Positions 38,501-47,510 of a DNA stretch of 64,000 bases are shown one piece after another. Position 1 is the first letter of the stretch, and every line of letters begins with the position of its first letter. The notes below the pieces were generated by a model. The model saw nothing but the letters and a program-made list of their open reading frames with translations. It was not told where the DNA came from and made no database searches. Origin of the DNA: Cymbidium sinense. Lineage: Eukaryota; Streptophyta; Magnoliopsida; Asparagales; Orchidaceae. The stretch is taken from positions 62,651,436 through 62,715,435 of the forward strand of contig CM038232.1 of the NCBI GenBank assembly GCA_021442155.1, read 5' to 3'. The position numbers were made by a program, and so were the translations under genes.

Positions 38501-41500
38501 AAAGTGCCAATAACAAAAATCAATTGCATTAACAGGATTGCGAATTCCAAGGAAAACAGATAAGTGCTATCGTGCTTTAGTCATAGGGGAATTACCTATA
38601 GGATTCATCAACTATAATGGAATTAATAAACACAGATTTTAAAAGACAAGGAAGAACCTCCAGTGTCTGAGCAGTTGGGTTCCTGTCCATAAGACTAACT
38701 CTTGGTAGAGAAGCTAATTTGCTATTGTTTTGTGTGCACTTTTCCTCATCAGGTGTTGTATCAGGAACCTTCTTTAAGGAAGACATCAGTGCACGTACAT
38801 CTTGCACATTTTGATTGTCTTCCTTTTCCTTCAAGCATGAAGGTATCAGATACTTATTCAATATAGCAGTTGTCTCATTTTCCTCAATACTAGTTCCCTT
38901 TGGACCTATTTTAGAAGTAGGAGCCAGTTCATCCCTTCTGTTCTGACCATCATTTATCCTTAATTCCTCACTGCATGCTTCTTCTGGATTTACCGCTTGT
39001 AATTCGATAGCCTTGTTTGCTGCATCAAGTAGGGTGTTTTGCAACATCTTACGAAGATCCAGGTAACTTGCTCTTAGGGCCTGCTCATCGTCAACATCTG
39101 ACAAAATCAGAATGACATTGCTTAGCAAGTGAGGTATGTATCAAAAAAATTTGATAATCATCTAATGGTGTATAGACCAAGGCTGCATTTGAAACAGCTT
39201 TCTACTTATGGTGTGGTCTGAATTATACCATAGGGAGAGTTTGGGAAAATGTGTTTTAACTATGTTTCGAAAAAGTTGTGGTGGGAAAGCTACGTTTTTC
39301 AACATGATCTGATAGAGTATAGTGGCGGCTAGAAAGTTGTGATCAAATTTTTTTTAAATTAAACAAATTATAATACCCACTATAGTTTTTTAGATAATAA
39401 TTTCTTCTACAATAGCTCCACCATTATTTTTTCAGACAATTGTACCTCCCCAAAACAAACCCTAAATACCCACAAAAGCTTAAAGAAAGGTAAACATCCT
39501 ATCCTAGACATGACAAGCAATTTAAATGATAATACCACTAATATATAAGAAAAAAAAAAACATAACAACATCACATACGTTGCTAACTTACTGATATTTA
39601 ATGAGTATATTGCTAAAGTTTTCCGCAATTTTGTGAACGGATAAAAACAACAAATATTTTTAGTGTTCTTAGCAAGAAGGTTAAAGACATTTAATCAAAA
39701 TGATACCTGTCTGTTTTCCCTCAGTACCAACGATCTTGGAACCTATTTCAGAAGCAGAAATCAGTTTCTCTCTTTCGCTCTGACCATTACTTCCCTTAAA
39801 TTTACTTCTGAATGCTTCTGAATTCTCCGCTTGTAACTCTGTAGCCTTGTTTCCTAGATCGAGAAGGGTGTCCTGCACCACCCTTTGCACGTCCAGATTG
39901 CTTGACTTTAAATCTTGCGCTTTCTCAACACCTGATGTAATCAAGATGGCATATGCTTAGTAACAGATCTAAAGACTCAATATAGGCACAATTCATGCTA
40001 ATCTACATCCGTATAGCTACAAAGTTTCTGAAGTTTATATAAATTTCTGGTCTTGTACATGAAAATTGCAAACTAATGATATATATTTTTAGACTGTCAC
40101 AAAAAAGTAGCGTTAGCTCAAAAAATTAAGCATAATGTAAAAATTTAGATCCAGATGAGATAATAAGATTTATATATTTATGATGATATTACAATATTTT
40201 GGCTAAGAACTTTTTGCAATAAAATTCTCAAGACAAAGAAAGCCAATAAATTGGATAATAAGCATTTCTATAGCAATATTTAAGAGTAAATGAAATATTC
40301 ACAATCGTGATAATTATAGAGGAATTAAACATAAAAATCATGCAATGAAGTAAAAGAAGATTCATAATGGAGGCTATTTTTGTGTTAAGTTAATTAATTC
40401 AAAACTACAGAGAGCAACATATAAATCTTCATATGATATTTGGTTACAATAAAAATGGAAGTGAAAATTGTTACATCAAAAGAAAATAATAATTAAGTTC
40501 CAAACATACTAGTGGTGGCCCTTATCCATTATCTTTAAGTTTTTGAATTGAATAGACATCTATTAATATATTATGATCAACTTAGACCCTCGCAGTTTCA
40601 CTTTCTGAACATTTTCAAGACCTTCATCAAGCATAAAATCGAGAATACCACAATAATTGATCAAGTACACATTGGAAAAAATGGAGTACATAAAAAATGT
40701 TGAAATTATTAAAAAGAATGTATAATGGAATGTTAAATATATTAAAAATCATTGTAGAGTTCCTAAAGAGACTCAACCAAAGAAAAATTACATCAATGAT
40801 CATCATTAATTTTTTTTAAGAATTATGGACACACTTACAAAAGATATTCAAAGAGAGGTACCTCGAGGTATGCTTTTCACATATAAAGATTTTAATTTAT
40901 GTCATATAAATTTAAATAAGTGAAAGTTGAAACATTGGAAAAACTATTTAGAAAGTGAAATGCAATTTTTATAACTATTAATCAATATAAGTAGAATATA
41001 ATGTCACAAGATTAGGTATCTTGAATTTATTATATAGAATGGTATATTGATGAAAATATAACTCCAAAAGTTTTGAGTTAAATGGTGTAAATGAAGAAGC
41101 GTCGTAGGAATATTATGCATTAAAGAGAATATTATGAAGATTTCGAGGTACACGTTATAAAAGTGTAGTTAGGTACCTATGTTATGAGATGTCAATGTTG
41201 ATCATCCAATAAATCATTGATAGCAAAATTGGGAGTGACAATAATGGCAATATTAAGATGGATATGTGGTTAAACTAGAAGATATAGATTGAGAAATACT
41301 TTAGCGAGTAAGATAATGTGAATACATCTATTAAAGATAAGATAGTAGAAAATAGACTTAAGTACTATAGATATATTCACAGATAGATTAGAAAAGATCA
41401 ATAAGATACGTAAATAAAATAAATATGAAAAGGTTTTAAAAAAAAGAAGTAGGCCAAAGGTATTATAAATAAAAATTGTGCAAAAAAATTTATATGGAAT

Positions 41501-43273
41501 AGGTTTAACATCATGCAAACACTGAACAAGACAAAATATGAAAGGGTTAGAAGGAAAGAGAGGCATATGAGAAGTAATACGGATAGAGGTTGTGCAAAAG
41601 ATTGTATGTAATAGGTTAAACATCATGTAACAATGAAATAGAGTGAATACAGAAGGATAATTCATAAAGTTAAACACAAAGATAAAGCTAATGATGATGA
41701 TGATAATACATAAGAATGACTATTTATTCATAATGAAAACTAATTTATTAAAAATTGCAACACATAATGACACCAAACACTGTACCAATTTATTAGATAC
41801 ATTAATTAAGAGTAGGCACATAAATATTCCACAAACAATAGGAAGGAATAAAAGAGAATTTTTATTTTAGTGAGCAAAATATTTTATTTAGGTGAGAGCT
41901 TATCTTAAGAAATAAGGATGATTTGTTTTGCATGTGCTTTTGTTAATGGTTGGGTCTCAATAAGCGAATTCAAGCATATGAATGGTCGAAATAAATAAAG
42001 TGATATTGGATATTTGGAACTGACCTTTATAAAATTAAAAAGTGATTTCCAATTACTAGGGCAAAAAAATTGCCATCAAATTTATTTCTTTTTGCAATGA
42101 TAATAATAATAACATAAAATCCATAGAATGCTAGGTTGGAGTTTTCTTTTTACTAAAGATAACAATCAAGATATAGAACAGTTCTAATGGACTTGTAAAA
42201 TAAAAGTCACTATAGTCCAAGAAGACGTAAAAATGAAGTTAGCAAGAAAGAGCTCATGCAAGATAAACTCACTTAAGCTCCAAGTACTTCAAAAAATTAA
42301 CAATGAATCATATTTGTTCCAACTAGAAAGAGAAAAGAACCAACTTTCCAGCATTCAGCAGCTAAGAAGAACTCTTACTGATTTCTAAACCTTTGTCCAG
42401 GTCCAACGGCTCATCAGACACAGAATCAGAAGTAATAATAGGTTCATCAATTTCATTTTGTCCTTCCATACCCACTTCCTTTACAAGACGTTCTAACTCG
42501 GTATGCTCCGCACAACCAAACCTTCGATTCTTCAAACCTGACAGTCCATCTCTGGGGCCCCTCTTCTCTCCAGGAACTCTCAAATCTGTATCAATCTCAT
42601 CTACAGCTACCTCAGGAAACAAAGGCTCCATATCCCACACCTCCTCCAGATAATCCCGAAGCAGATCCAGCGTCTCCTCCAAATCGATATTTACCACCAA
42701 AGACCGAAGCTTTGGATCCTTTACAACCTCCCAAAAAATATCCCTCACTTCCCGAAGCTCCTCAGAGATCAAAGCAGCCGCCGCTGACTTCTCAATGTCG
42801 CAGATGCGGAGTACCCATATCCGGTGGAAGGAATCAAGGAAATCATCCACGTTCCGACGAAGGGCGGCAGATGTACAAGACGAGGCAACGGCACAGTAAG
42901 CGGCCTTCATGGCTTCAGAAGGGGGGGAGCGGTCATTTTTGCGGTCGAGCTCCTCGAGGAGCTCGAGGATATCTAGGGTTTTCTCAGAGACAGAGCGGAG
43001 CGCCAACTCAGAGCCAAGGCGCCGAATGAGAATGGCTTTCTTGAGGCTGGATGAAATAGGATTGGCGAGGGGTAGGGCGAGGAAGACGGCATTTACGACA
43101 TATTCGGGGATCACCCTCTGCCTCACAAAGAGCTCTAGGATCGAAGAAGCAGTGTCGCTGTCTAGTGTTTGGAGGAAGCCAACATCGAAGCAGTTGGCTC
43201 CCCCTGTGATGTCGTCCTCGAAGGGGGGTAACGGCTTTGTGTTCTGCGTTTCGGGAACGGCAGAATTAGCCAT
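29520..43273 (-). CDS. TRF-like Myb/telobox protein, six exons, 615 aa (spliced model)
   Basis: Spliced minus-strand gene: join of 42379-43273, 39707-39931, 38658-39097, 30243-30409, 29650-29716 and 29520-29573. The lengths sum to 1848 bases, giving 615 residues and a TGA stop. All introns have GT..AG borders and phases agree (1, 1, 0, 2, 0). The C-terminus (about residues 556-610) is a single Myb repeat with Trp562, Trp582 and Trp605. It contains the plant telobox-type core VDLKDKWRN after FEERTE, and an [15 protein letters not shown] start. The N-terminal part (about residues 14-200) is the helix-rich region typical of the plant TRF-like (TRFL) proteins. The basic SPKR-rich linker precedes the Myb. 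Known relatives are nuclear DNA-binding proteins; those without the Myb extension are reported not to bind telomeric repeats strongly, and I see no such extension after WRNMTR. Binding target is therefore unknown. The middle contains two homologous exons. The start at 43273 ([10 protein letters not shown]) is preferred; an in-frame ATG at 43306 would add eleven residues. Confidence 0.85.
29650..29716 (-). CDS. TRF-like gene exon 5 (Myb helices 2-3)
   Basis: A 67-base exon missed by a length-limited frame search. Acceptor CTCTCAG then GCATGG, donor ACTGAG then GTATTT. It encodes [19 protein letters not shown] and RTE, supplying Trp582 of the Myb repeat. Phase 2 in and phase 0 out match its neighbours exactly. 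Confidence 0.87.
29861..30076. mobile_element. MITE family B, copy 1
   Basis: A 216-bp palindromic element in intron 4. The left end is tatgggagatttatataaat followed by accacataattcttatatat. The right end is its inverse (ataagaattatgtggtatgt, then atgtaaatgttccata). The arms extend about 60 bases. A target duplication longer than TA could not be established. Confidence 0.72.
30243..30409 (-). CDS. TRF-like gene exon 4 (start of the Myb domain)
   Basis: A 167-base exon: acceptor TTTGCAG then TGGACAG, donor AGAGA then GTATGT, phase 0 in and phase 2 out. It encodes [19 protein letters not shown] and a basic linker. The first Myb helix follows ([20 protein letters not shown]), containing Trp562. 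Using the consensus GTATGT donor, rather than reading on through TATG, gives Glu-His-Gly-Lys-Gly across the junction, as the family requires. Confidence 0.88.
32117..34620 (-). mobile_element. 5'-truncated RTE-type LINE with broken reverse transcriptase
   Basis: A non-LTR retrotransposon read on the minus strand, in the host gene's direction. From high to low coordinates it has the linker before the RT (SWWW-like and [16 protein letters not shown], about 34180-34450) and RT fingers ([20 protein letters not shown], then CANYRGIKL, about 33700-33840). [10 protein letters not shown] follows, then [16 protein letters not shown] with the catalytic FVDD of [12 protein letters not shown] (about 33260-33400). 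The C-terminal domain is [19 protein letters not shown] and [11 protein letters not shown] (32236-32600). The 3' tail (GCCGACCCCACATACTGGGA and a TTG-repeat near 32117-32170) is the usual RTE end. The endonuclease is missing. The frame is broken near 33550 and by a MITE at 32834-33194, so it is dead. Confidence 0.88.
32834..33194. mobile_element. MITE family C inside the LINE, 9-bp target duplication
   Basis: A 361-bp element with terminal inverted repeats starting gggtttaagaccaaattgat on one side and ending in its inverse (ttgatcttaaaccc) on the other. The arms continue for about 50 bases (gaaagaccaatttagtccc against gggactaaattggttcttc). The flanks are exact copies of aaatgaaaa (32825-32833 and 33195-33203). 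A 9-bp duplication fits a Mutator-type origin. The LINE fragment at 37.7-38.2 kb preserves the unoccupied site. Confidence 0.9.
36523..36630. repeat. 108-bp near-perfect inverted repeat (hairpin)
   Basis: The left arm (aatagagttaaatggaggaa onward) is mirrored by the right arm ending ttcctccatttaactctatt. A central run of TA repeats joins the two arms. The arms differ at only a few positions over about 50 bases. It lies in intron 3 of the TRF-like gene and would be transcribed with it. It could be a small foldback MITE or a precursor of small RNA. Confidence 0.8.
37714..38205 (-). mobile_element. RTE-type LINE fragment (copy 2)
   Basis: This fragment matches 32430-32830 plus 33204-33320 of the longer LINE, in the same orientation. 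It includes the ttatttcgcatttcgtctaa start, the gagcatcctcatctctacaac word, ggtagacctccataactcaa and caacaagaagaatatcatcc. It lacks the 361-bp MITE that interrupts the longer copy and so shows the unoccupied site. A CA-repeat lies just before its left edge. Confidence 0.78.
38246..38470. mobile_element. MITE family B, copy 2
   Basis: The left arm reads tttacagacataccacatat, followed by ttacatatataacacctaaa. The right arm is the inverse, ending with agaattatgtggcatgcc. The arms match over roughly 50 bases. It sits directly beside the LINE fragment in intron 3. A relative at 29861-30076 shares the CATACCACATAATTCTTA word. Confidence 0.65.
38658..39097 (-). CDS. TRF-like gene exon 3
   Basis: A 440-base exon: acceptor TTTTGTCAG then ATGTTGACG, donor CTGGAG then GTTCTT, phase 1 in and phase 0 out. 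Its first half repeats exon 2. The second half is a Ser/Thr/Glu-rich linker that ends with [13 protein letters not shown]. That ending joins exactly to Trp-Thr-Asp-Ser-Pro at the start of exon 4, as in related plant proteins. Confidence 0.82.
39098..39706 (-). other. Intron 2 of the TRF-like gene
   Basis: This 609-base AT-rich intron runs from a GTATCA donor to a TTTTGTCAG acceptor. The frame at 39407-39628 has no domain. No mobile element was recognised in it. Confidence 0.7.
39707..39931 (-). CDS. TRF-like gene exon 2 (symmetrical 1-1 exon)
   Basis: A 225-base exon bounded by phase-1 introns on both sides: acceptor CATCAG then GTGTTGAG, donor AGACAG then GTATCA. It encodes [20 protein letters not shown] and continues [16 protein letters not shown]. 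It is clearly homologous to the first half of exon 3 ([20 protein letters not shown], then [16 protein letters not shown]). An exon with the same phase at both ends can be duplicated or skipped without a frameshift. Confidence 0.82.
39932..42378 (-). other. Intron 1 of the TRF-like gene
   Basis: The 2.4-kb intron runs from the GTAAG donor at 42378 to the CATCAG acceptor ending at 39932. It is AT-rich and contains a very decayed plus-strand LINE scrap near 41200-41500. A second antisense frame (41270-41677) is a shadow of that scrap. Nothing else was recognised in it. Confidence 0.7.
41200..41500 (+). mobile_element. Highly decayed RTE-type LINE fragment
   Basis: Across frames the plus strand gives the C-terminal words of plant RTE reverse transcriptases: an [25 protein letters not shown] stretch, then [16 protein letters not shown]. 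These correspond to [19 protein letters not shown] and [17 protein letters not shown] in the better LINE at 32.1-34.6 kb. Stops and frameshifts are frequent. It lies antisense to the host gene, in intron 1. Confidence 0.6.
42379..43273 (-). CDS. TRF-like gene exon 1
   Basis: Encodes residues 1-298 plus one base. It is GC-richer than its surroundings and has one long open frame. Visible features are an acidic, helix-rich N-terminal region ([19 protein letters not shown], then [14 protein letters not shown]) and a charged C-terminal part with [11 protein letters not shown] and [12 protein letters not shown]. The donor is A followed by GTAAGAG at 42378, phase 1. Open frames on the opposite strand (42393, 42712, 42909) are shadows of this exon. 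Confidence 0.88.
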
Positions 43274-43869
43274 TTGCTGAAGGAAGAAGATGAGCCATAT
43301 GTGCACTGCGAAGCGGAGAAAATGGGAGGTTCTTGCATACGGATAATTACAGGCATAGTGTCCAAAATTTATATATTTATAAAATATATATTCATGTCAA
43401 TTTTTTTTTTTTAACAAATTCATGCGGATGCTGCGATAAAATCATTAGAATTAGAGAAAAGTGAAAATTATGAGCTAAAATTTATAATATTTAGATAAAA
43501 AATTAAATTTTTTGAAAAATTAAAGTAAGAGACGCTAGTTTGTAAATAGTCATATTTTGAATGTTATATATGTAATTACTCAATTTTAAAATATTGTAAT
43601 TTTTTTATAATTATATGTATAACATCTAAAGTTTAACATTAAATTATATAACAAGAATTTAATATCACATTAAAAATATTATTAAAATTAATATTTCTAA
43701 AATAAATTTTTTTGTTATAATTATGATATTAAAATACTATTGATATGACACTTAAAATACTATTAGTTGAAGCACGAATCATGATGTTAAAAGCAAGCTG
43801 GTCAAAAAAGTTGGCGTGAGTCTTCTTAAAATATCGAAACTTTGGGATATCGCTTAAATCCCTAAATAG
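43274..43869. other. Upstream region of the TRF-like gene
   Basis: This 0.6-kb stretch holds the 5' leader and probable promoter of the minus-strand gene. It is AT-rich. TATA-like words occur at about 43370-43392, but no single promoter element can be singled out. Part of it (43560-43690) has tatgtataacatctaaag words like those in MITE family B. Confidence 0.4.
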
Positions 43870-44580
43870 CTCTCAAATATGAAGTGTTTATAGTCAAATC
43901 CCTGAGCGGTTCAACAAGCCGATCTTACAATTCGACTTCATTTGAGCATTCAAATGCACAAAATACATCATATGATCAGGGATCATTTTGAGCCATCCGA
44001 TCAAGTGGAGTGATGCGGGTTTTGCATGTATTCTGAGACCTCTCCGTCATAAATAACCCCTCATTTCTCATAAGAGGGTGAAGAGAAGGAAGCGCAAGAA
44101 GAGAGAGAGAGAGCTCAGATCCCAGCCGCGTCTGCCGGTGTAACCACCGTCGGTAGCCATCGGTATCACCGCCGATCTCGCGTCGTCGCGGCTGCTTAAT
44201 CGGCCACTATGTCGTTTGGTATCGCGTCTTTGCAATCGTCGTGCGTCATTCGTTCGCGTCGTTTTCAAACGTCGTCGCTGCCAACCGTCGCCAACTGTCA
44301 ACTTATCGTCGGCTGTCGCATCGTTCGTCAACCGTTCGCCGTGTCGCGTCGCGTCGTTGCCGCTATCGCGTCGTAAACTTGCGTCATCGCCGTCGTCGTC
44401 GCTTCGTCGTGACTCGTCGTTATTGTCATTACACGCTCCGTCATTATCGATTACGTAATCGTATAAGATCTTTATCTTTAACGGATCAGTGGAACTTTTT
44501 TTATCGCAGCCGTGGTTTTCCCTCTTTTGAGATTTTTCATTAAAATTTAGGGTTTTTATTATTCTTTAAATAGGTGTCTA
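43870..44580 (+). mobile_element. LTR-like relic A with GTCG-rich island
   Basis: The order of words here matches 55154-55650: ctcnaaatntgnngtgnttatagtc at the left, then ataaatannncctcattt, a GAGAGA-rich leader, and at the right ttttccctcttttgagattttt followed by cattaaaattt. TATA-like ataaataa followed by a transcribed-looking leader suggests an LTR of a copia-type element. The interior (about 44160-44460) is an unusual GTCG/CGTCG-rich block. Open frames there (44216, 44241) are low-complexity artefacts. Confidence 0.5.
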
Positions 44581-44693
44581 AGAAACTAGTAAACTTTTCT
44601 TCAGAATCTGGTTTTCAAAGACGCAACAACTATATGTAAATATTAAAATGTATATATTAAATATATAAATATTTAAGAATTCTGTGATATATA

Positions 44694-44751
<58 letters not shown>

Positions 44752-45336
44752 CCTCTTTATTTAAATATTAAAATTAATAGAAAAGATAAATTTTATTTTA
44801 TATGCCTTATACTTATAATAATTGTAATTAGGAAAATATGATAGTTATTTATATTCTTTAGAAAAACATAATCTAAATTTTATTTTACTACTTTAAAGTG
44901 GGCTTCCATTGAAAATTAGTGACAATGATTTAAATAAAATTTAAAAGAGCATTTACATAGATAGCACTCAAAATCATTTATATTACATATGTAATACTCA
45001 AGCTTTAAATATTATAAAATTAACACTCATAATATCCTATTAATTCAAAAATAACACTCTTCTATGTCAAATTTAACCCCGTCACTCAGCCAAGGTCCCC
45101 GTCGTCACAGCTGCACAGGACAGCAGAGTATGACAATCTTTGCAGCTCATTCCTCTTCCTCCTCGCATTTGCAGCTGCCAATCTTCGACAAGCTGTTTCG
45201 TAAGCCTCCTCCTGCCCCCCACTGCATCTCATTGGCGGCTGCCATTGCCGCTAAATCTTCCACGCACATGTTAAAATCTCGGACCACAAACTTTCTTTTG
45301 GCGTCGATGCCTCTTCTCTCCGATCAAAAATGAATC
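44581..45336. other. AT-rich DNA with a TA microsatellite
   Basis: A (TA)n run of about 60 bases lies at 44686-44748. The stretch at 45064-45333 is GC-richer, and the frame there has no domain. On the opposite strand, words like EEAYETACRRLAAANARRKR can be read, but with stops. I cannot assign them to a family. Confidence 0.5.
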
Positions 45337-46174
45337 TGATATGATTTTAAATTCTCCAAAAGACAACAGAAGCAAAAGGAATAAAAAAAAATTCATATTA
45401 GATGAAAGACTTCATTCAATAATAATATAAAATAAAATAAGAATCAGTATAAAGCTAAAAGACTTAGAAGAGTAAGAAATGGGCTACATACATTCATAAA
45501 TTACAACAGATGGGCTATATTACAAGAAGGGAATTACAAACTACAACTCAATATAAGTCCAACAGAATACAACTTAATACAAGTTCCCTACAGAGAATTA
45601 ATAATAACAGAAGCCAAAGATCAGCAAGAAGACAATATTATAACATCATGAAGCTAGATAATAAGAAGCTTAGAACTAATCAATCCGCACTAAAGGAGAT
45701 CGGGACAATCAGACAAAATAAAGGAAAACAAGAAACAAGAAGAATATACAGACGGTTGTAAGAATGGAAGAAGTAGAACAAAAGATCAGAAATCAAGAAA
45801 CCAAGAAACCAAGAAAAGATCTTGACTAAATAGAATAACCACCAAATATTCAGAGCGAGCAAGATAAAAGGCGAAACTGAAAACGTAGCAAAAAGTGTGC
45901 AATTTCAACCTTATAAAAGAAAGCATAGATCTAGGCTATAGGAGAAAACAGAAAGTATTAATAGGGTAAAAAAATCAAACAGAGGGTAATGAATATATTT
46001 AACGAAATTCTTCTCTTTCTCTGCTCCTTCTTCTTCTCCTTCTTCCTCCTGCAAATTCTTCTGGTTTATTCGCTGGAATCACCATCTTCCCCGGTAGGAA
46101 CCCTAGGGTTTCTTCCCCGCTCCGCCCTTCTGAGGTCGACGACTCGAACTGTCGAAAAGAGAAAAGCCAAAATA
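45337..46174 (+). repeat. 5' LTR of the chromovirus
   Basis: This 838-base LTR matches 50743-51633 along its length. The shared words include ccaaaagacaacagaag, gatgaaagacttcattcaat, caagttccctacagagaatt and ttcttctctttctctgctcc. Indels account for the length difference. The exact right end is uncertain because a canonical CA end is not seen. Confidence 0.82.
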
Positions 46175-47510
46175 GGTTAATGCAAAAGCTTCTCACGAAA
46201 GATTCATCAGACGACCAGCAACCAACCATAACAACATCCATCAACGGCTCAAATCCATTCCAAGGGAGCAGTTATTAAGACAACCAGATCAATCGATCAG
46301 GAAGAAGCTGCGTGGATTCCACCATCAGCAGAGCGAACAGACGGTGAAATTCAAGGCTAATTAGGTAAATCCAAGTGCTAGATCTAACGATAAGGAGGAA
46401 TACGGTGATCGGCTCGTTGAACGATCAATCTAGCTCAAGCTGGGTTCATTTCGGCTCAATTAACCCAAACTAGATCAGTATCGTTGACTCAAAACGGATG
46501 GCGAAGGAACAAGACACACAAAGACAATAAGAATGTGTAAGAAGACTCAACAAAATAGATGAGCAAATGTCTTCCATCACTATGATATTAAATAAAATTT
46601 CAAGAAGATTATCTACTATAGAAGAAAAATTGGATAACAATTATCAAGAACAACAACAATCATAGGTATGTACTTCTGCTCATACAGAAATTTCTATTCC
46701 AAATAGACAACACACACAGCAAAATATTATACCTATTAAGGTAGATATGCCAAGGTTTAATAGAGAAAATCCTAGAGATTTGAGCGGATTCTTTCAAGAT
46801 ATAGCTTATCGAGGACCATAAATTCTTAATTGCCTCTATACATGGACACCTGCTTAGTGTATTGGATGCACTTAAACATTCATGGACACACAGTTCAAAG
46901 AATAGGTCATTCAAAGATTTGGTCCATCTCTATACTGAGATTTGAGGAGAATCGCTACAACAGAAAAACAAGTTAATTTCTACAATGAATTTGAAGAACT
47001 CAAATTTCGTATTCCACAATTTCTACATTCCACACAATTTCTACAAAGCTATTTTGAATCGGGGCTTATGATATTAAGAGGGAAGTAAGAGCCTTACAAA
47101 TTCCCTTGAGAAGCTTTTCAATTAACTAAGCTAATGGAAGATGGTATGATGAAATTTTGATGAAATTACAGTCAGTCTCCACCGTAAAATAACTATAGAT
47201 ATACCAACCACCTTTACTGCCTATCCCATCAATACCCAACCATAGCAATAATATAACCAACAAACAAAACATTCCAATCTAGAAATTAACAGCAACACAG
47301 TTGGAAGAAAGAAGAAATAAAGGATTATGTTTTAACTGTGATGAAAAATATCACAGAGGTCATATCTGCAAATCCAAATTATTTGCTTTAATGGTGGTCA
47401 ATGATGACCAAGAGCAATACCAGCCAAAATGCAAATATTATAAGAGAAATTTTCAATCGCCTGCCTTTGGTCGTAATCCTAGGACATTAAGATTACAAGG
47501 GTGATTGGAA
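46175..47510 (+). pseudogene. Degenerate gag of the chromovirus
   Basis: A gag-like stretch with several stops. VDMPRFNRENPRDLSGFF is readable at about 46742-46795. A nucleic-acid-binding zinc knuckle, CFNCDEKYHRGHIC (CX2CX4HX4C), lies at about 47328-47369 and is followed by KSKLFALMV. The knuckle binds element RNA during particle assembly in intact relatives. No intact frame spans the gene. Confidence 0.75.

Larger units (their letters stand above)
30410..38657 (-). other. Intron 3 of the TRF-like gene (8.2 kb, transposon-loaded)
   Basis: The intron runs from the GTTCTT donor to the TTTGCAG acceptor. From high to low coordinates it holds a MITE (38246-38470), a LINE fragment (37714-38205), a 108-bp hairpin (36523-36630) and a truncated LINE (32117-34620) with a MITE inside it. 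The remaining parts (30410-32116, 34621-36522 and 36631-37713) show no gene. A slightly GC-richer patch at about 34960-35310 contains a short minus-strand ATG stretch ending in CATGCCTGCTCAG then GTACTCAC. This could be an alternative first exon or chance. Confidence 0.75.

Noticed and set aside
42393..43280. Open frames on the plus strand (42393, 42712, 42909)
   Set aside because: They lie antisense to exon 1 of the TRF-like gene, which has family-typical sequence, and show no domain of their own.
44216..44543. Arg/Ser-rich frames in the GTCG island
   Set aside because: All three frames stay open only because GTCG repeats lack stop words; there is no domain.
45064..45333. 89-residue frame, with an EEAYETACRRLAAANARRKR-like reading on the other strand
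   Set aside because: Neither strand gives a recognised domain, and the reverse reading contains stops; kept as unassigned intergenic DNA.
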